Source of the DNA: CAZVEV01 sp964625865
GTDB taxonomy: Bacteria; Planctomycetota; Phycisphaerae; SM23-33
Direction of reading: 5' to 3'
NCBI GenBank assembly: GCA_964625865.1
Contig: CAZVEV010000283.1
Location: 1-8,296, forward strand
Length of the DNA: 8,296 nt
A program made the translations under genes and the position numbers. The notes beneath the pieces were generated by a model. It did not search any database. It saw nothing but the letters and a program-made list of their open reading frames with translations, and was not told where the DNA came from. How positions within the stretch are numbered: position 1 is the stretch's first letter; each line of letters opens with the position of its first letter. Shown one piece after another: positions 1-6,562 of this stretch.

Positions 1-214
<214 letters not shown>

Positions 215-293
215 TCGTTTACCCGACCCATCTCGCCGCTGCGTGCATACAGCGACCGATGCGCATGATCCGCAGGTGAGAATGATCCTCGGC

Positions 294-328
294 ACCTGCT
301 CAGCCGGACATCGCCCGGCTGAGCAGGT
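294..328 (-). terminator. Perfect 14-bp hairpin between csp and carA; terminator-like without U-tract
   Basis: The arms 294-307 (ACCTGCTCAGCCGG) and 315-328 are perfectly complementary around a 7-nt loop. The hairpin lies about 70 nt after the csp stop and 80 nt before the carA start. Neither strand has a T-run after it, so it is not a classical intrinsic terminator. It may end csp transcription, protect the 3' end, or act in the carA leader. Its role is inferred. Confidence 0.5.
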
Positions 329-347
329 CCGTCGGATCTTGGTTGTC

Positions 348-383
348 CCGTCGGCTCAGGTCGTGTTCACGCTGGGCCGACGG
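348..383 (-). other. 8-bp inverted repeat directly downstream of csp
   Basis: CCGTCGGC (348-355) and GCCGACGG (376-383) can pair around a 20-nt loop that itself contains CGTG-tt-CACG. It begins 18 nt after the csp stop codon and is followed by the stronger 294-328 hairpin, so the csp mRNA probably ends in this tandem of stem-loops. No U-tract follows. Confidence 0.4.
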
Positions 384-400
384 TCCGGCAGACAAATCGT

Positions 401-607
401 CTAGCCGCCACGGACGACGTTCGACGCCCTGGGGCCCTTTTCGCCCTGGACCACGTCGAACGTGACGGACTCGCCTTCGGCGAGCGTCTTGAAGCCTTCG
501 CCCTGGATATCGTTGTGATGGACGAAAACATCCTCGTTGCCGCCATCAACTTCGATGAATCCAAAACCCTTGGTCTCGTTGAACCACTTCACTTTGCCAC
601 TAGCCAT
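401..607 (-). CDS. csp: Cold-shock domain protein, CspA family
   Basis: This 68-residue protein is a single cold-shock (OB-fold) domain, the normal length for bacterial CspA proteins. These bind single-stranded RNA and DNA and melt mRNA structure at low temperature or during growth transitions. RNP1 is visible at residues 13-18 (KGFGFI) and RNP2 at 26-31 (DVFVHH). The early Trp (KVKWFN, residues 5-10) and the FDVVQGEKGPRASNV ending (about 50-64) are typical. The start is fixed by a strong Shine-Dalgarno AAGGAG (complement of 615-620), 7 nt upstream of ATG. The gene appears monocistronic: its own promoter lies about 210 nt upstream, and hairpins separate it from carA. The long leader is typical of cold-shock mRNAs, although no clear cold box is seen. 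Which paralogue it is cannot be decided from this window. Confidence 0.96.
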   Translation of the reverse strand: MASGKVKWFNETKGFGFIEVDGGNEDVFVHHNDIQGEGFKTLAEGESVTFDVVQGEKGPRASNVVRGG

Positions 608-811
608 TCAATGGCTCCTTCAGAAAACTGGCACGTCAAATTTGCATTAGATAGAGCGAGGCACACACACGCCTTGCGGGGGGGGATACGCTGCTTCTCA
701 CAGAGATATGTCACACCCGATGAATCCTGCAAACACGCCCCGATGCCACACGGAGCTTGGCCGGCGAGACGGGAAAACGCTTCCACGAACAGCTCGCCAA
801 CACTTTCAACA
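608..811 (-). other. Long 5' leader of csp (about 200 nt)
   Basis: Between the predicted transcription start (about 811) and the csp ATG lies gene-free sequence that no reading frame explains. It ends in the strong AAGGAG site. It contains an 8-base C-run on the mRNA strand (complement of G 678-685) and a GGC-(ac)n-GCC stretch (661-673). E. coli cspA mRNA also has a long leader (about 160 nt) that senses temperature, so a similar role is plausible but only inferred. Confidence 0.45.
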
Positions 812-817
812 TCCAAT

Positions 818-845
818 AGTATAGGGGGTGTCGCGGGGAATGCAA
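818..845 (-). promoter_or_regulatory. Sigma70-type promoter for csp
   Basis: Reading the minus strand, TTGCAT (complement of 840-845) is followed after 16 nt by TATACT (complement of 818-823), which matches 5 of 6 bases of the -10 consensus. The -35 matches only 3 of 6. Transcription would start near 811. It is the only AT-rich -10-like hexamer I noticed in the otherwise GC-rich stretch upstream of csp. Confidence 0.5.
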
Positions 846-849
846 ACAA

Positions 850-1028
850 GAAAATCCCGGCGCGTGACAGGTTTTGGTTACGTTGGGCGAGAAGGCCCGT
901 GGCATTGCTCAGGCCGTGTCCTGTCTCGGCGGGGGGGGCGGCAGGGCGTTTTTCCCGAGAAAGGACGGCCAGCCCCCCCCTGTGGACCTCAGGCCGGACG
1001 CTGAGAGGGTATCTGAGTCGTCAGAGGA
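850..1028. other. Gene-free spacer with a stable G8/C8 stem
   Basis: No convincing coding sequence is seen on either strand. The main structure is a stem of GGGGGGGGC (931-939) with GCCCCCCCC (972-980), extended by GGC (940-942) with GCC (968-970) past a one-base bulge. An inner GGG...CCC hairpin (944-956) adds to it. It begins about 50 nt after the stop codon of the minus-strand SEC-C gene and may end or protect that transcript. No U-tract follows on either strand. Confidence 0.4.
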
Positions 1029-1256
1029 TCACTTGGCGCCGCAGCACTTCTTGTACTTCTTGCCCGAGCCGCAGGGGCACGGGTCGTTGCGGCTGGGGGT
1101 CTGGTCGGCCTGGATCGGCTCGACCTTCTCGGTGTTCTCGAGAAGCTCCTCCTCGGCCTCGATATCGTCCTTGCCTCGGGCTTTGGCGGCCAGGTCCGAG
1201 AGCTTACGCTTCTTCTGGCGCTGGGAGAATCGGTCGCTTATGGGGTCTTTGGCCAT
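1029..1256 (-). CDS. Small SEC-C motif (zinc-binding) protein
   Basis: This 75-residue protein consists of a highly charged N-terminal part (about 1-50, rich in Lys/Arg and then Glu/Asp, probably helical) and a C-terminal SEC-C motif. The motif has Cys60 and Cys62, then Cys71 and Cys72 (CxCx8CC), inside RNDPCPCGSGKKYKKCCG (about 56-73). In SecA this motif binds zinc and helps contact SecB and the ribosome. Here it is nearly identical to the tail of the SecA encoded just upstream (only Phe/Tyr and the last residues differ). The start at 1256 is chosen because AAGGA (complement of 1266-1270) lies 9 nt upstream; a longer frame starting at 1385 would run through the REP-like repeat and is rejected. 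It lies 153 bp downstream of secA on the same strand and may be co-transcribed. Function is unknown: it could be a SecA accessory or metal/nucleic-acid-binding protein. Confidence 0.85.
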   Translation of the reverse strand: MAKDPISDRFSQRQKKRKLSDLAAKARGKDDIEAEEELLENTEKVEPIQADQTPSRNDPCPCGSGKKYKKCCGAK

Positions 1257-1288
1257 TCCTACACGTCCTTGCTCATCAGGTCCACAGG

Positions 1289-1377
1289 GAGAAAAGGGGT
1301 CAGGAACCTCTTCTCCCTTGCGGATCAGTGCTATTGGGAGGGTGAGACAGGAGAAAAGGTTCCTGACCCCTTTTCTC
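1289..1377. repeat. REP/BIME-like pair of inverted hairpin units
   Basis: Two 27-bp units, 1289-1315 and 1351-1377, are inverted copies of each other with one mismatch, 35 nt apart. Each unit is itself a hairpin: gagaaaagg and ccttttctc flank a 9-nt core containing ggtcagg or its complement. This two-level symmetry is the layout of bacterial interspersed mosaic elements, whose units are mobilised by REP-associated tyrosine (Y1/IS200-like) transposases. No transposase is in the window. The element sits between secA and the SEC-C gene and could fold in their common transcript. Confidence 0.65.
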
Positions 1378-1409
1378 ATGGACAACAGCCGCGAAACCGC
1401 AAGCGGTCG

Positions 1410-4400
1410 TCATGCCGTCTTTCCGCAGCATTTCTTGAATTTCTTGCCCGAGCCGCACGGGCACGGGTCGTTACGTCCGACCTTGGGCAGGTCGCGGACG
1501 ATGGTTTCGACTTTTGTCGGCTCGGCGGCCGCCTGCTGGTCCGCCATGTCGCGCGCCAGGTGATCGTATCCGGTCAACTGCTCGTGGACCATCGAGGAAA
1601 TCTGGTAGACGCTGGCGACTTCGGCCTCGGCGGCCAGGCGGACCTTGAAGATCATGTCGGTCACCTGGTCGCGGACGTTGGCGAGCATTTCCTGGAAGAG
1701 GTTGGCCCCTTCGCGCTTGTAGGCGACGCGGGGGTCCTGTTCGGCGTAGCCTCGCAGGCCGATGCCGCTCTTGAGATGGTCCATCGCCAGCAGGTGGTCC
1801 TTCCACAGGCTGTCGTAGATCTGCAGCAGGACGAAGCGTTCGAGCTCGGTCATCTCGCGCCGCAGAAACCGCCTGCCGGCGGCGATGAGCGTGCGGCGGA
1901 CGCCGGAGCCCCCGGCGGTCTCGAAGTCCTCTTCCGTCAGTTCCGTGTCGAATCGCTGTCGGGCGAACTCGATGGCCCGCTCAACGGTGGCCCCGTCGGC
2001 CAGCGCGGCGTCGACGGCCTGGTCGAGCCGCCGGCCCGTGGTCCACTGCTCGGACAGATCGGTCAGGCGGGCCACGACGTCGCTGATCTCGGCGCCGCGG
2101 ACGTCCTCGGTGTCGAGGCCCGCCGCGTACTTGCCATTGGCCCAGTCCACCAGCGCGCCGATGGCGTAGACGTTCTCCGTGCCGCCCTGGCCCACCGTCA
2201 GGTCTACGAAGTGCTCGACGGGATACTCGATCTCCCGGCGCCCGTAGGCCTGGTCGACCTTTGCCTTGAGGCGCTCGGCGACCTCGTCGCTCGAGCCCTT
2301 GACGTCGTCCGGCAAAACGTCAATGCCGAACTTGCCCACGATCGCCTGGGCCAGCGACTGTTCGACGAAGTCCTCCGCGAGATATCGCGCCACGCCTCCG
2401 AGGTCGAAGTTGTCGATCTGCTCGGCCGCCGCGTCGCCCAGTTGCACCTCGACGTCGTGCGGGGCCATCCGGCGGAGCTGGTTTTGCGAGAGGTTGACCT
2501 TGAAGCGGCTCATCGCCCAGGCGCTGAGGCCCTTGAGGTCCCAGTTGTTGGACGGGAGATCCTCGTCCATGTACTCGCCGAGCGTCATCGCGATGGTGCT
2601 TCTGGCCTCGTCCTTGGCGCGGTCTCGCAGCATGGCTTCCAGGGCGTCCAGGTCGTCGGGGCCTTCGGCGCGGATCTGGTCGTCGCGGACCTGGATCTGG
2701 AGGGTCTGGGCGGCCCATTCGGCGATGCATTCCTGGCGATACCGCCCGTGGAGGTAGGTCTCGACGGCCTGGTCCACGACCTCGCCCAGCATGTTCCGGA
2801 CGAGCCCTTCCAGGCCTCTGCCTTCCAGGACGGTCTGGCGCTGGGAGTAGAAGGTGCGCCGCTGGTAGTCCATCACCTCGTCGTACTCGAGGAGGTTCTT
2901 CCGCGTGTCGAAGTTGCGCTGCTCGACCTTCTTCTGGGCCCGGGCGACGCCCTTGGAGACGCGTTTGTCCTCGATGGCCACGTCCCCCTGCAGTCCGAGC
3001 CAGCCGAGGACTTTCAGCGTCCACTCGCCGGCGAAGATCGCCATCAGTTCGTCGCGGATCGACAGGAAGAATCGGCTGGAGCCCGGGTCGCCCTGGCGGC
3101 CCGCGCGGCCGCGAAGCTGGTTGTCGATGCGCCTCGCCTCGTGACGCTCGGTGCCCACGATGTGCAGGCCGCACGGCACGTCTTCAACGCAGTCGGTGCG
3201 CCCCCTCAGGGGGAAGGCCGAATCCAGCTTCGGTTTGAAGCAGTGGGCGCACTGGGTCGCTGCGTCATACTGCGTGCAGTGGATGCAGCACTTGTTGGTG
3301 CCCGACGGGAACAGCACGTCGTCATTCACGCCGAGTTGGCGCAGTTTCTCGGCGGGGGGGACCTGGCAGGTGGGGCAGACCACGCCCGGGCCCAGTTTGA
3401 TGTCCGTGCCGCGACCGGCCATGTTCGTGGCGATCGTGACGTTGCCTACCATCTGCTTGTTCTTGCTGCTCAGCGGAATCTGCTGGCCGGCCTTGAAGAC
3501 GATCTCGTTTTCACGGGCGGCGTTCTCGGCGCGCCCGTTGAGCACTTCGTGACCCACGCCGTAGCGTCGCGTGAGCATCTCCGAGAGGACCTCGGACTTC
3601 TCGATGCTCGTGGTGCCCACCAGGACGGGCCTGCCCTGTTTCGAGACGCGGTTGATCTCCTCGACCAGGGCGTTGAACTTGGCTTGCTGGTCGGCGTAGA
3701 TCCGGTCGTTGTAGTCCATCCGGTTGACCGGGCGGTGGGTCGAGACGGCCACCGCGTCGAGGGAGTAGATCTTCATGAACTCCTCGGCCTCGGTCATCGC
3801 CGTGCCCGTCATCCCCGCGAGCTTCGTGTAGAGCTTGAAGTAGTTCTGCAGCGTGATCGTCGCGAGGGTCTGGTTCTCTTCCTTGATGGTGACGCGTTCC
3901 TTGGCGCAGACGGCCTGGTGCAGGCCGTACGACCACTCGCGCCCCTCCAGCAGTCGCCCGGTGAACTGGTCGACGATAACGACCTCGCCGTTCTGGACGA
4001 CGTAGTCCTTGTCGCGCTCGTAGACCAGGTGGGCGCAGAGCGCCTGGTCCATCAGGTGGGGCCATTCCATGTTGGCCCCCACGTAGAAGCTGCCCACGCC
4101 CGCGATGTCCTGTGCGGCCTGGACGCCCTCGTGGGTCATGTTGACGCTCTTGCGGTCCAGTTCGACCTTGTAGTAGCAGGCCTGGCGGGCCAGGTCATCC
4201 TCTGCTTCGGCCAGGCGGCCCTCTTCGGCCTCCAGCTTCTGGGCGATCCGGGCGGTCTCGTCGCCGCTGGCCTGCGACTGCTCGCCGAGCAGCGCCTTGA
4301 CGCTGCGCTGAAGGGCCTGCACCTGCTTGTCAGCGCGGTCCCACGGACGGTGCCGCCCGATCAACTCGCGGGCCACCGCGTCGGACTTGCGGTAGCGGTC

Positions 4401-5114
4401 GGTCTGTCCGTGGGCCGGGCCCGAGATGATCAGCGGCGTGCGGGCCTCGTCTATCAGGATGCTGTCGACCTCGTCAATGATCGCAAAGCCCAGTTCGCCC
4501 TGGACCTGCCTGTCGGTCGAGAGCTTCATGTTGTCGCGGAGGTAGTCGAAGCCGAACTCGCTGTTGGTTCCGTACGTCACGTCGCAGGCGTACTGGCCCT
4601 GACGCTCTTCCGGGTCCATGCCCGACGTGATGAACCCCACCGTCATGCCGAGCAGTTCGAAGATCGGGCGGGCAAACTCCGCGTCACGCTGGACGAGGTA
4701 GTCGTTGACCGTCACGACGTGGACCTTGAGGCCTTCCAGGGCGGACATGTAGATCGCGGGATAGCAGGCGATGGTCTTGCCCTCGCCGGTGGCCTCCTCG
4801 GCGATTCGCCCCTCGTCGAGGATCATGCCCGCCACGAGCTGCACGTCGTACTGGCGGTGGCTGCGGCCGCGGCGCGAGGCCTCACGGATCAGCGCGAAGG
4901 CCTCCGGACGGACACTGTTTCTCGCGGCCCCGTCGGTCAGGCGGCGCCGCAGGTCACTGCTGAGCTTCAGCAGCGCCTCGTCCGACATCGCACGCAACTC
5001 GTCTTCGAGGGGGTTGACCTGCTCGCCAACGATCTCCATCCGCGCGCGGACGATGCGCTCGTTGCGCGTGCCGCCCATGATCTTGATAATCAGTTTTCCG
5101 AGCCAGCCGAACAT
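1410..5114 (-). CDS. secA: Preprotein translocase ATPase SecA, long form with insertions
   Basis: SecA is the ATPase motor that pushes preproteins through SecYEG. This one has 1234 residues, against about 900 in E. coli. NBD1 carries Walker A TGEGKT (109-114) and Walker B IIDEVDSILIDEA (212-224). The preprotein cross-linking domain follows (about 235-380), then VDQFTGRLLEGREWSYGLHQA (381-401). NBD2 has the AGMTGTA block (433-439), IATNMAGRGTDI (561-572) and the arginine-rich helicase motif RIDNQLRGRAGRQGDPG (662-678). The helical scaffold motif DSLWKDHLLAMDHLKSGIGLRGYAEQDP is at 1101-1128. The tail ends in a SEC-C zinc motif (Cys1218, 1220, 1229, 1230). Three segments exceed the usual plan: a charged coiled-coil-like stretch (about 258-312), a nine-cysteine insertion (580-648) and an enlarged helical wing region (about 800-1075). 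The reading frame is intact and all catalytic motifs are present, so it should be functional. Start at 5114: standard SecA N-terminus, though the ribosome binding site (GGTGAG, immediately upstream) is unremarkable. Confidence 0.98.
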   Translation of the reverse strand: MFGWLGKLIIKIMGGTRNERIVRARMEIVGEQVNPLEDELRAMSDEALLKLSSDLRRRLTDGAARNSVRPEAFALIREASRRGRSHRQYDVQLVAGMILDEGRIAEEATGEGKTIACYPAIYMSALEGLKVHVVTVNDYLVQRDAEFARPIFELLGMTVGFITSGMDPEERQGQYACDVTYGTNSEFGFDYLRDNMKLSTDRQVQGELGFAIIDEVDSILIDEARTPLIISGPAHGQTDRYRKSDAVARELIGRHRPWDRADKQVQALQRSVKALLGEQSQASGDETARIAQKLEAEEGRLAEAEDDLARQACYYKVELDRKSVNMTHEGVQAAQDIAGVGSFYVGANMEWPHLMDQALCAHLVYERDKDYVVQNGEVVIVDQFTGRLLEGREWSYGLHQAVCAKERVTIKEENQTLATITLQNYFKLYTKLAGMTGTAMTEAEEFMKIYSLDAVAVSTHRPVNRMDYNDRIYADQQAKFNALVEEINRVSKQGRPVLVGTTSIEKSEVLSEMLTRRYGVGHEVLNGRAENAARENEIVFKAGQQIPLSSKNKQMVGNVTIATNMAGRGTDIKLGPGVVCPTCQVPPAEKLRQLGVNDDVLFPSGTNKCCIHCTQYDAATQCAHCFKPKLDSAFPLRGRTDCVEDVPCGLHIVGTERHEARRIDNQLRGRAGRQGDPGSSRFFLSIRDELMAIFAGEWTLKVLGWLGLQGDVAIEDKRVSKGVARAQKKVEQRNFDTRKNLLEYDEVMDYQRRTFYSQRQTVLEGRGLEGLVRNMLGEVVDQAVETYLHGRYRQECIAEWAAQTLQIQVRDDQIRAEGPDDLDALEAMLRDRAKDEARSTIAMTLGEYMDEDLPSNNWDLKGLSAWAMSRFKVNLSQNQLRRMAPHDVEVQLGDAAAEQIDNFDLGGVARYLAEDFVEQSLAQAIVGKFGIDVLPDDVKGSSDEVAERLKAKVDQAYGRREIEYPVEHFVDLTVGQGGTENVYAIGALVDWANGKYAAGLDTEDVRGAEISDVVARLTDLSEQWTTGRRLDQAVDAALADGATVERAIEFARQRFDTELTEEDFETAGGSGVRRTLIAAGRRFLRREMTELERFVLLQIYDSLWKDHLLAMDHLKSGIGLRGYAEQDPRVAYKREGANLFQEMLANVRDQVTDMIFKVRLAAEAEVASVYQISSMVHEQLTGYDHLARDMADQQAAAEPTKVETIVRDLPKVGRNDPCPCGSGKKFKKCCGKTA

Positions 5115-5137
5115 CTCACCATCCCATGTCCCAAAAC

Positions 5138-5162
5138 GCCCACGCAGGTCCGCTGCGCGGGC
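5138..5162 (-). other. Terminator-like stem-loop in the secA leader
   Basis: On the secA mRNA strand, GCCCGCGCAG and CUGCGUGGGC form a 10-bp stem with a 5-nt loop (CGGAC), followed by GUUUU. It ends 23 nt before the secA ATG. One pair is G-U on this strand but A-C on the other, so the fold favours the minus-strand RNA. It could be an attenuator, a weak terminator or a 5'-end stabiliser. The U-tract is short, so termination is uncertain. Confidence 0.5.
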
Positions 5163-5179
5163 TTAAGTAATCGCGAGCA

Positions 5180-5208
5180 AGTAGACCATGATTCCCCCCG
5201 ACAGTCAA
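5180..5208 (-). promoter_or_regulatory. Sigma70-type promoter for secA
   Basis: On the minus strand, TTGACT (complement of 5203-5208, 5 of 6 consensus) is followed after 17 nt by TCTACT (complement of 5180-5185, 4 of 6). A TG dinucleotide one base upstream of the -10 makes it an extended -10. Transcription would start near 5173, about 58 nt before the secA ATG and just before the leader hairpin. Confidence 0.55.
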
Positions 5209-5304
5209 GACGGAGCAAGAGCGATGACACGACCGTCCGCCCCGACCGAGCAGTCTCCCACGGAGCAGCTTGCTTCTTAGCGTCTTCGGTCCGGAACAAC
5301 AGTA

Positions 5305-5374
5305 GGGCGTGCACCTGTTGTTGCACGCGGGGCGAACAAACACTCCCTTCCGCGTGCAAACCCGTTGCACGCCC
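5305..5374. promoter_or_regulatory. Two inverted operator-like palindromes upstream of the Gfo/Idh/MocA gene
   Basis: Site 1 is GCGTGCA (5307-5313), 8 nt, TGCACGC (5322-5328). Site 2 is GCGTGCAA (5352-5359), ACCCG, TTGCACGC (5365-5372). Including flanks, site 2 is close to the reverse complement of site 1 (GGGCGTGCA...TGCACGCGG against CCGCGTGCA...TGCACGCCC). The centres are about 44 bp apart, near four helix turns. Site 2 covers the -35 hexamer of the oxidoreductase promoter. This is the layout expected for a dimeric repressor binding two operators; the regulator is not in the window. Family assignment is open. Confidence 0.55.
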
Positions 5375-5393
5375 AACCCACCGCATCAATAAT
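5365..5393 (+). promoter_or_regulatory. Promoter for the Gfo/Idh/MocA oxidoreductase gene
   Basis: TTGCAC (5365-5370), a 17-nt spacer and AATAAT (5388-5393, 5 of 6 of the -10 consensus). The -35 hexamer is weak and lies inside the second palindrome, which suggests regulated expression. Transcription would start near 5400, giving a leader of about 42 nt in which GTTAGC (5395-5400) can pair with GCTAAC (5422-5427), directly next to the ribosome binding site. Confidence 0.5.
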
Positions 5394-5441
5394 GGTTAGC
5401 GAACTGACAGTGTCGTGTCTTGCTAACGAAGGAAGAACATC

Positions 5442-6560
5442 ATGACAACGAATGAACCTCTGGGGCTGGGACTGATCGGGTGTGGGGCCTTCGGGCGGTT
5501 CTGCCTGGAGGCATTCTCGCAGATGGACTCGGTGCGCGTTGCGGCCGTCGCGGACGTTCGTCATGAAGCAGCCGACGAGTTCGCGTCCGCATTCGGCGTG
5601 CCGGCGGTCTACGACCCGGTCGACCTGATCGCGCGGGATGACGTGGGGCTGGTCCACGTGGCGACCCCGCCGTCGACACATCACGAACTCGTGCTGGCCG
5701 CCGCGTCGGCGGGAAAGCACGTGCTGTGCGAGAAGCCGCTGGCCTGCAGTGTTGCCCATGCCCAGGAGATGCTCGCCGCTGCGACGGCCGCCGGGACAAT
5801 CGCACCGGTCAACTTCGTCCTGCGATACAACCCCGTCGTCGAGTGTGTCAAGGCCCTGATCGACTCGCAGGCGCTGGGCAAGGTCCTGTCGGCCAGGCTG
5901 ACCAACTGCGCGGGAGACACGCCGCTGGGGCCCGACCACTGGTTCTGGAACAAGGACCTGTCCGGCGGGATCTTCATCGAGCACGGCGTGCATTTCTTCG
6001 ACCTGTATTCGTACTGGCTGGGAGTTGGCCGCATCCTGTCCGCCCACGCCGAGGTGCGAGAGGGCACGACCCAGGAAGACCGCGTGATGTGCACGCTGGC
6101 GTACGACGGCGGGGCGGTGGCCGGTCACTATCACGGGTTCGACCAGATGGCCCTGATGGACCGCACGGACCACCGCCTGGTCTGCGAGCGAGGCGACATC
6201 TGCGTGGACGGCTGGATCCCGCTGAGCCTGACGATCGACGCGGCCGTCGACGACGAAGGGGCCCAGATCATCCGGGGCATCTGTGATGGCTGCGAGATAG
6301 ACATCGTGGAGACCTACGACGTGGGCACCACGAGCGGGCGAGGCAGGGAGCGTCGTGTCACGCAGCGCATCGGTCTGACCCACACCCCCCAGCCGGACAA
6401 GCAGACGCTCTACGCCGACAGCGTTACGTCTCTGCTGGCCGACCAGGTGGCCTTCATCGCAGACCCGTCGCACGAGCGCCGCATCACCGAAGCAAACGGC
6501 CTGGCCGCCGTCGCCCTTGCCGAGCACGCCGCATCCCTCGCCGCCAGGGAAGATGTTTAG
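5442..6560 (+). CDS. Gfo/Idh/MocA-family NAD(P)-dependent oxidoreductase
   Basis: This 372-residue protein has the normal length and layout of the family, which oxidises or reduces sugars, inositols and related polyols with NAD(P). The N-terminal Rossmann fold has LGLIGCGAFGRF (9-20, GxGxxG dinucleotide loop), the ATPPSTHHELVLAA block (74-87) and the EKPLA motif (97-101) with the conserved Lys98. The C-terminal domain has GGIFIEHGVHFFDLYSYWLG (175-194), where His184 and Asp187 match the usual catalytic HxxD; the usual Asp four residues before the His is Glu180. No signal peptide is seen, so it is cytoplasmic. The start is fixed by GAAGGAAG (5428-5435), 6 nt before ATG. It stands alone between a regulated promoter and a hairpin right after its stop. 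The substrate cannot be told from sequence; operator-like sites suggest induction by a metabolite. Confidence 0.93.
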   Translation: MTTNEPLGLGLIGCGAFGRFCLEAFSQMDSVRVAAVADVRHEAADEFASAFGVPAVYDPVDLIARDDVGLVHVATPPSTHHELVLAAASAGKHVLCEKPLACSVAHAQEMLAAATAAGTIAPVNFVLRYNPVVECVKALIDSQALGKVLSARLTNCAGDTPLGPDHWFWNKDLSGGIFIEHGVHFFDLYSYWLGVGRILSAHAEVREGTTQEDRVMCTLAYDGGAVAGHYHGFDQMALMDRTDHRLVCERGDICVDGWIPLSLTIDAAVDDEGAQIIRGICDGCEIDIVETYDVGTTSGRGRERRVTQRIGLTHTPQPDKQTLYADSVTSLLADQVAFIADPSHERRITEANGLAAVALAEHAASLAAREDV

Positions 6561-6562
6561 CG

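Noticed and set aside
624..640. Cold-box-like TGACGT in the csp leader
   Set aside because: Only about 7 of 11 bases agree with the E. coli cold box, and it lies near the ribosome binding site rather than at the 5' end.
1029..1385. Longer 118-residue version of the SEC-C protein starting at 1385
   Set aside because: The extra 43 residues are a translation of the REP-like inverted repeat, while a good ribosome binding site marks the start at 1256.
1269..5399. A 1376-codon open frame on the plus strand, antisense to nearly all of secA
   Set aside because: It mirrors the codon pattern of a GC-rich gene on the other strand, gives a low-complexity Val/Leu/Gly/Asp-rich protein with no domain, and begins inside the repeat. 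secA on the minus strand is certain.
5277..6527. 416-codon minus-strand frame opposite the oxidoreductase gene
   Set aside because: It is a shadow of the Gfo/Idh/MocA gene, whose motifs are clear on the plus strand.
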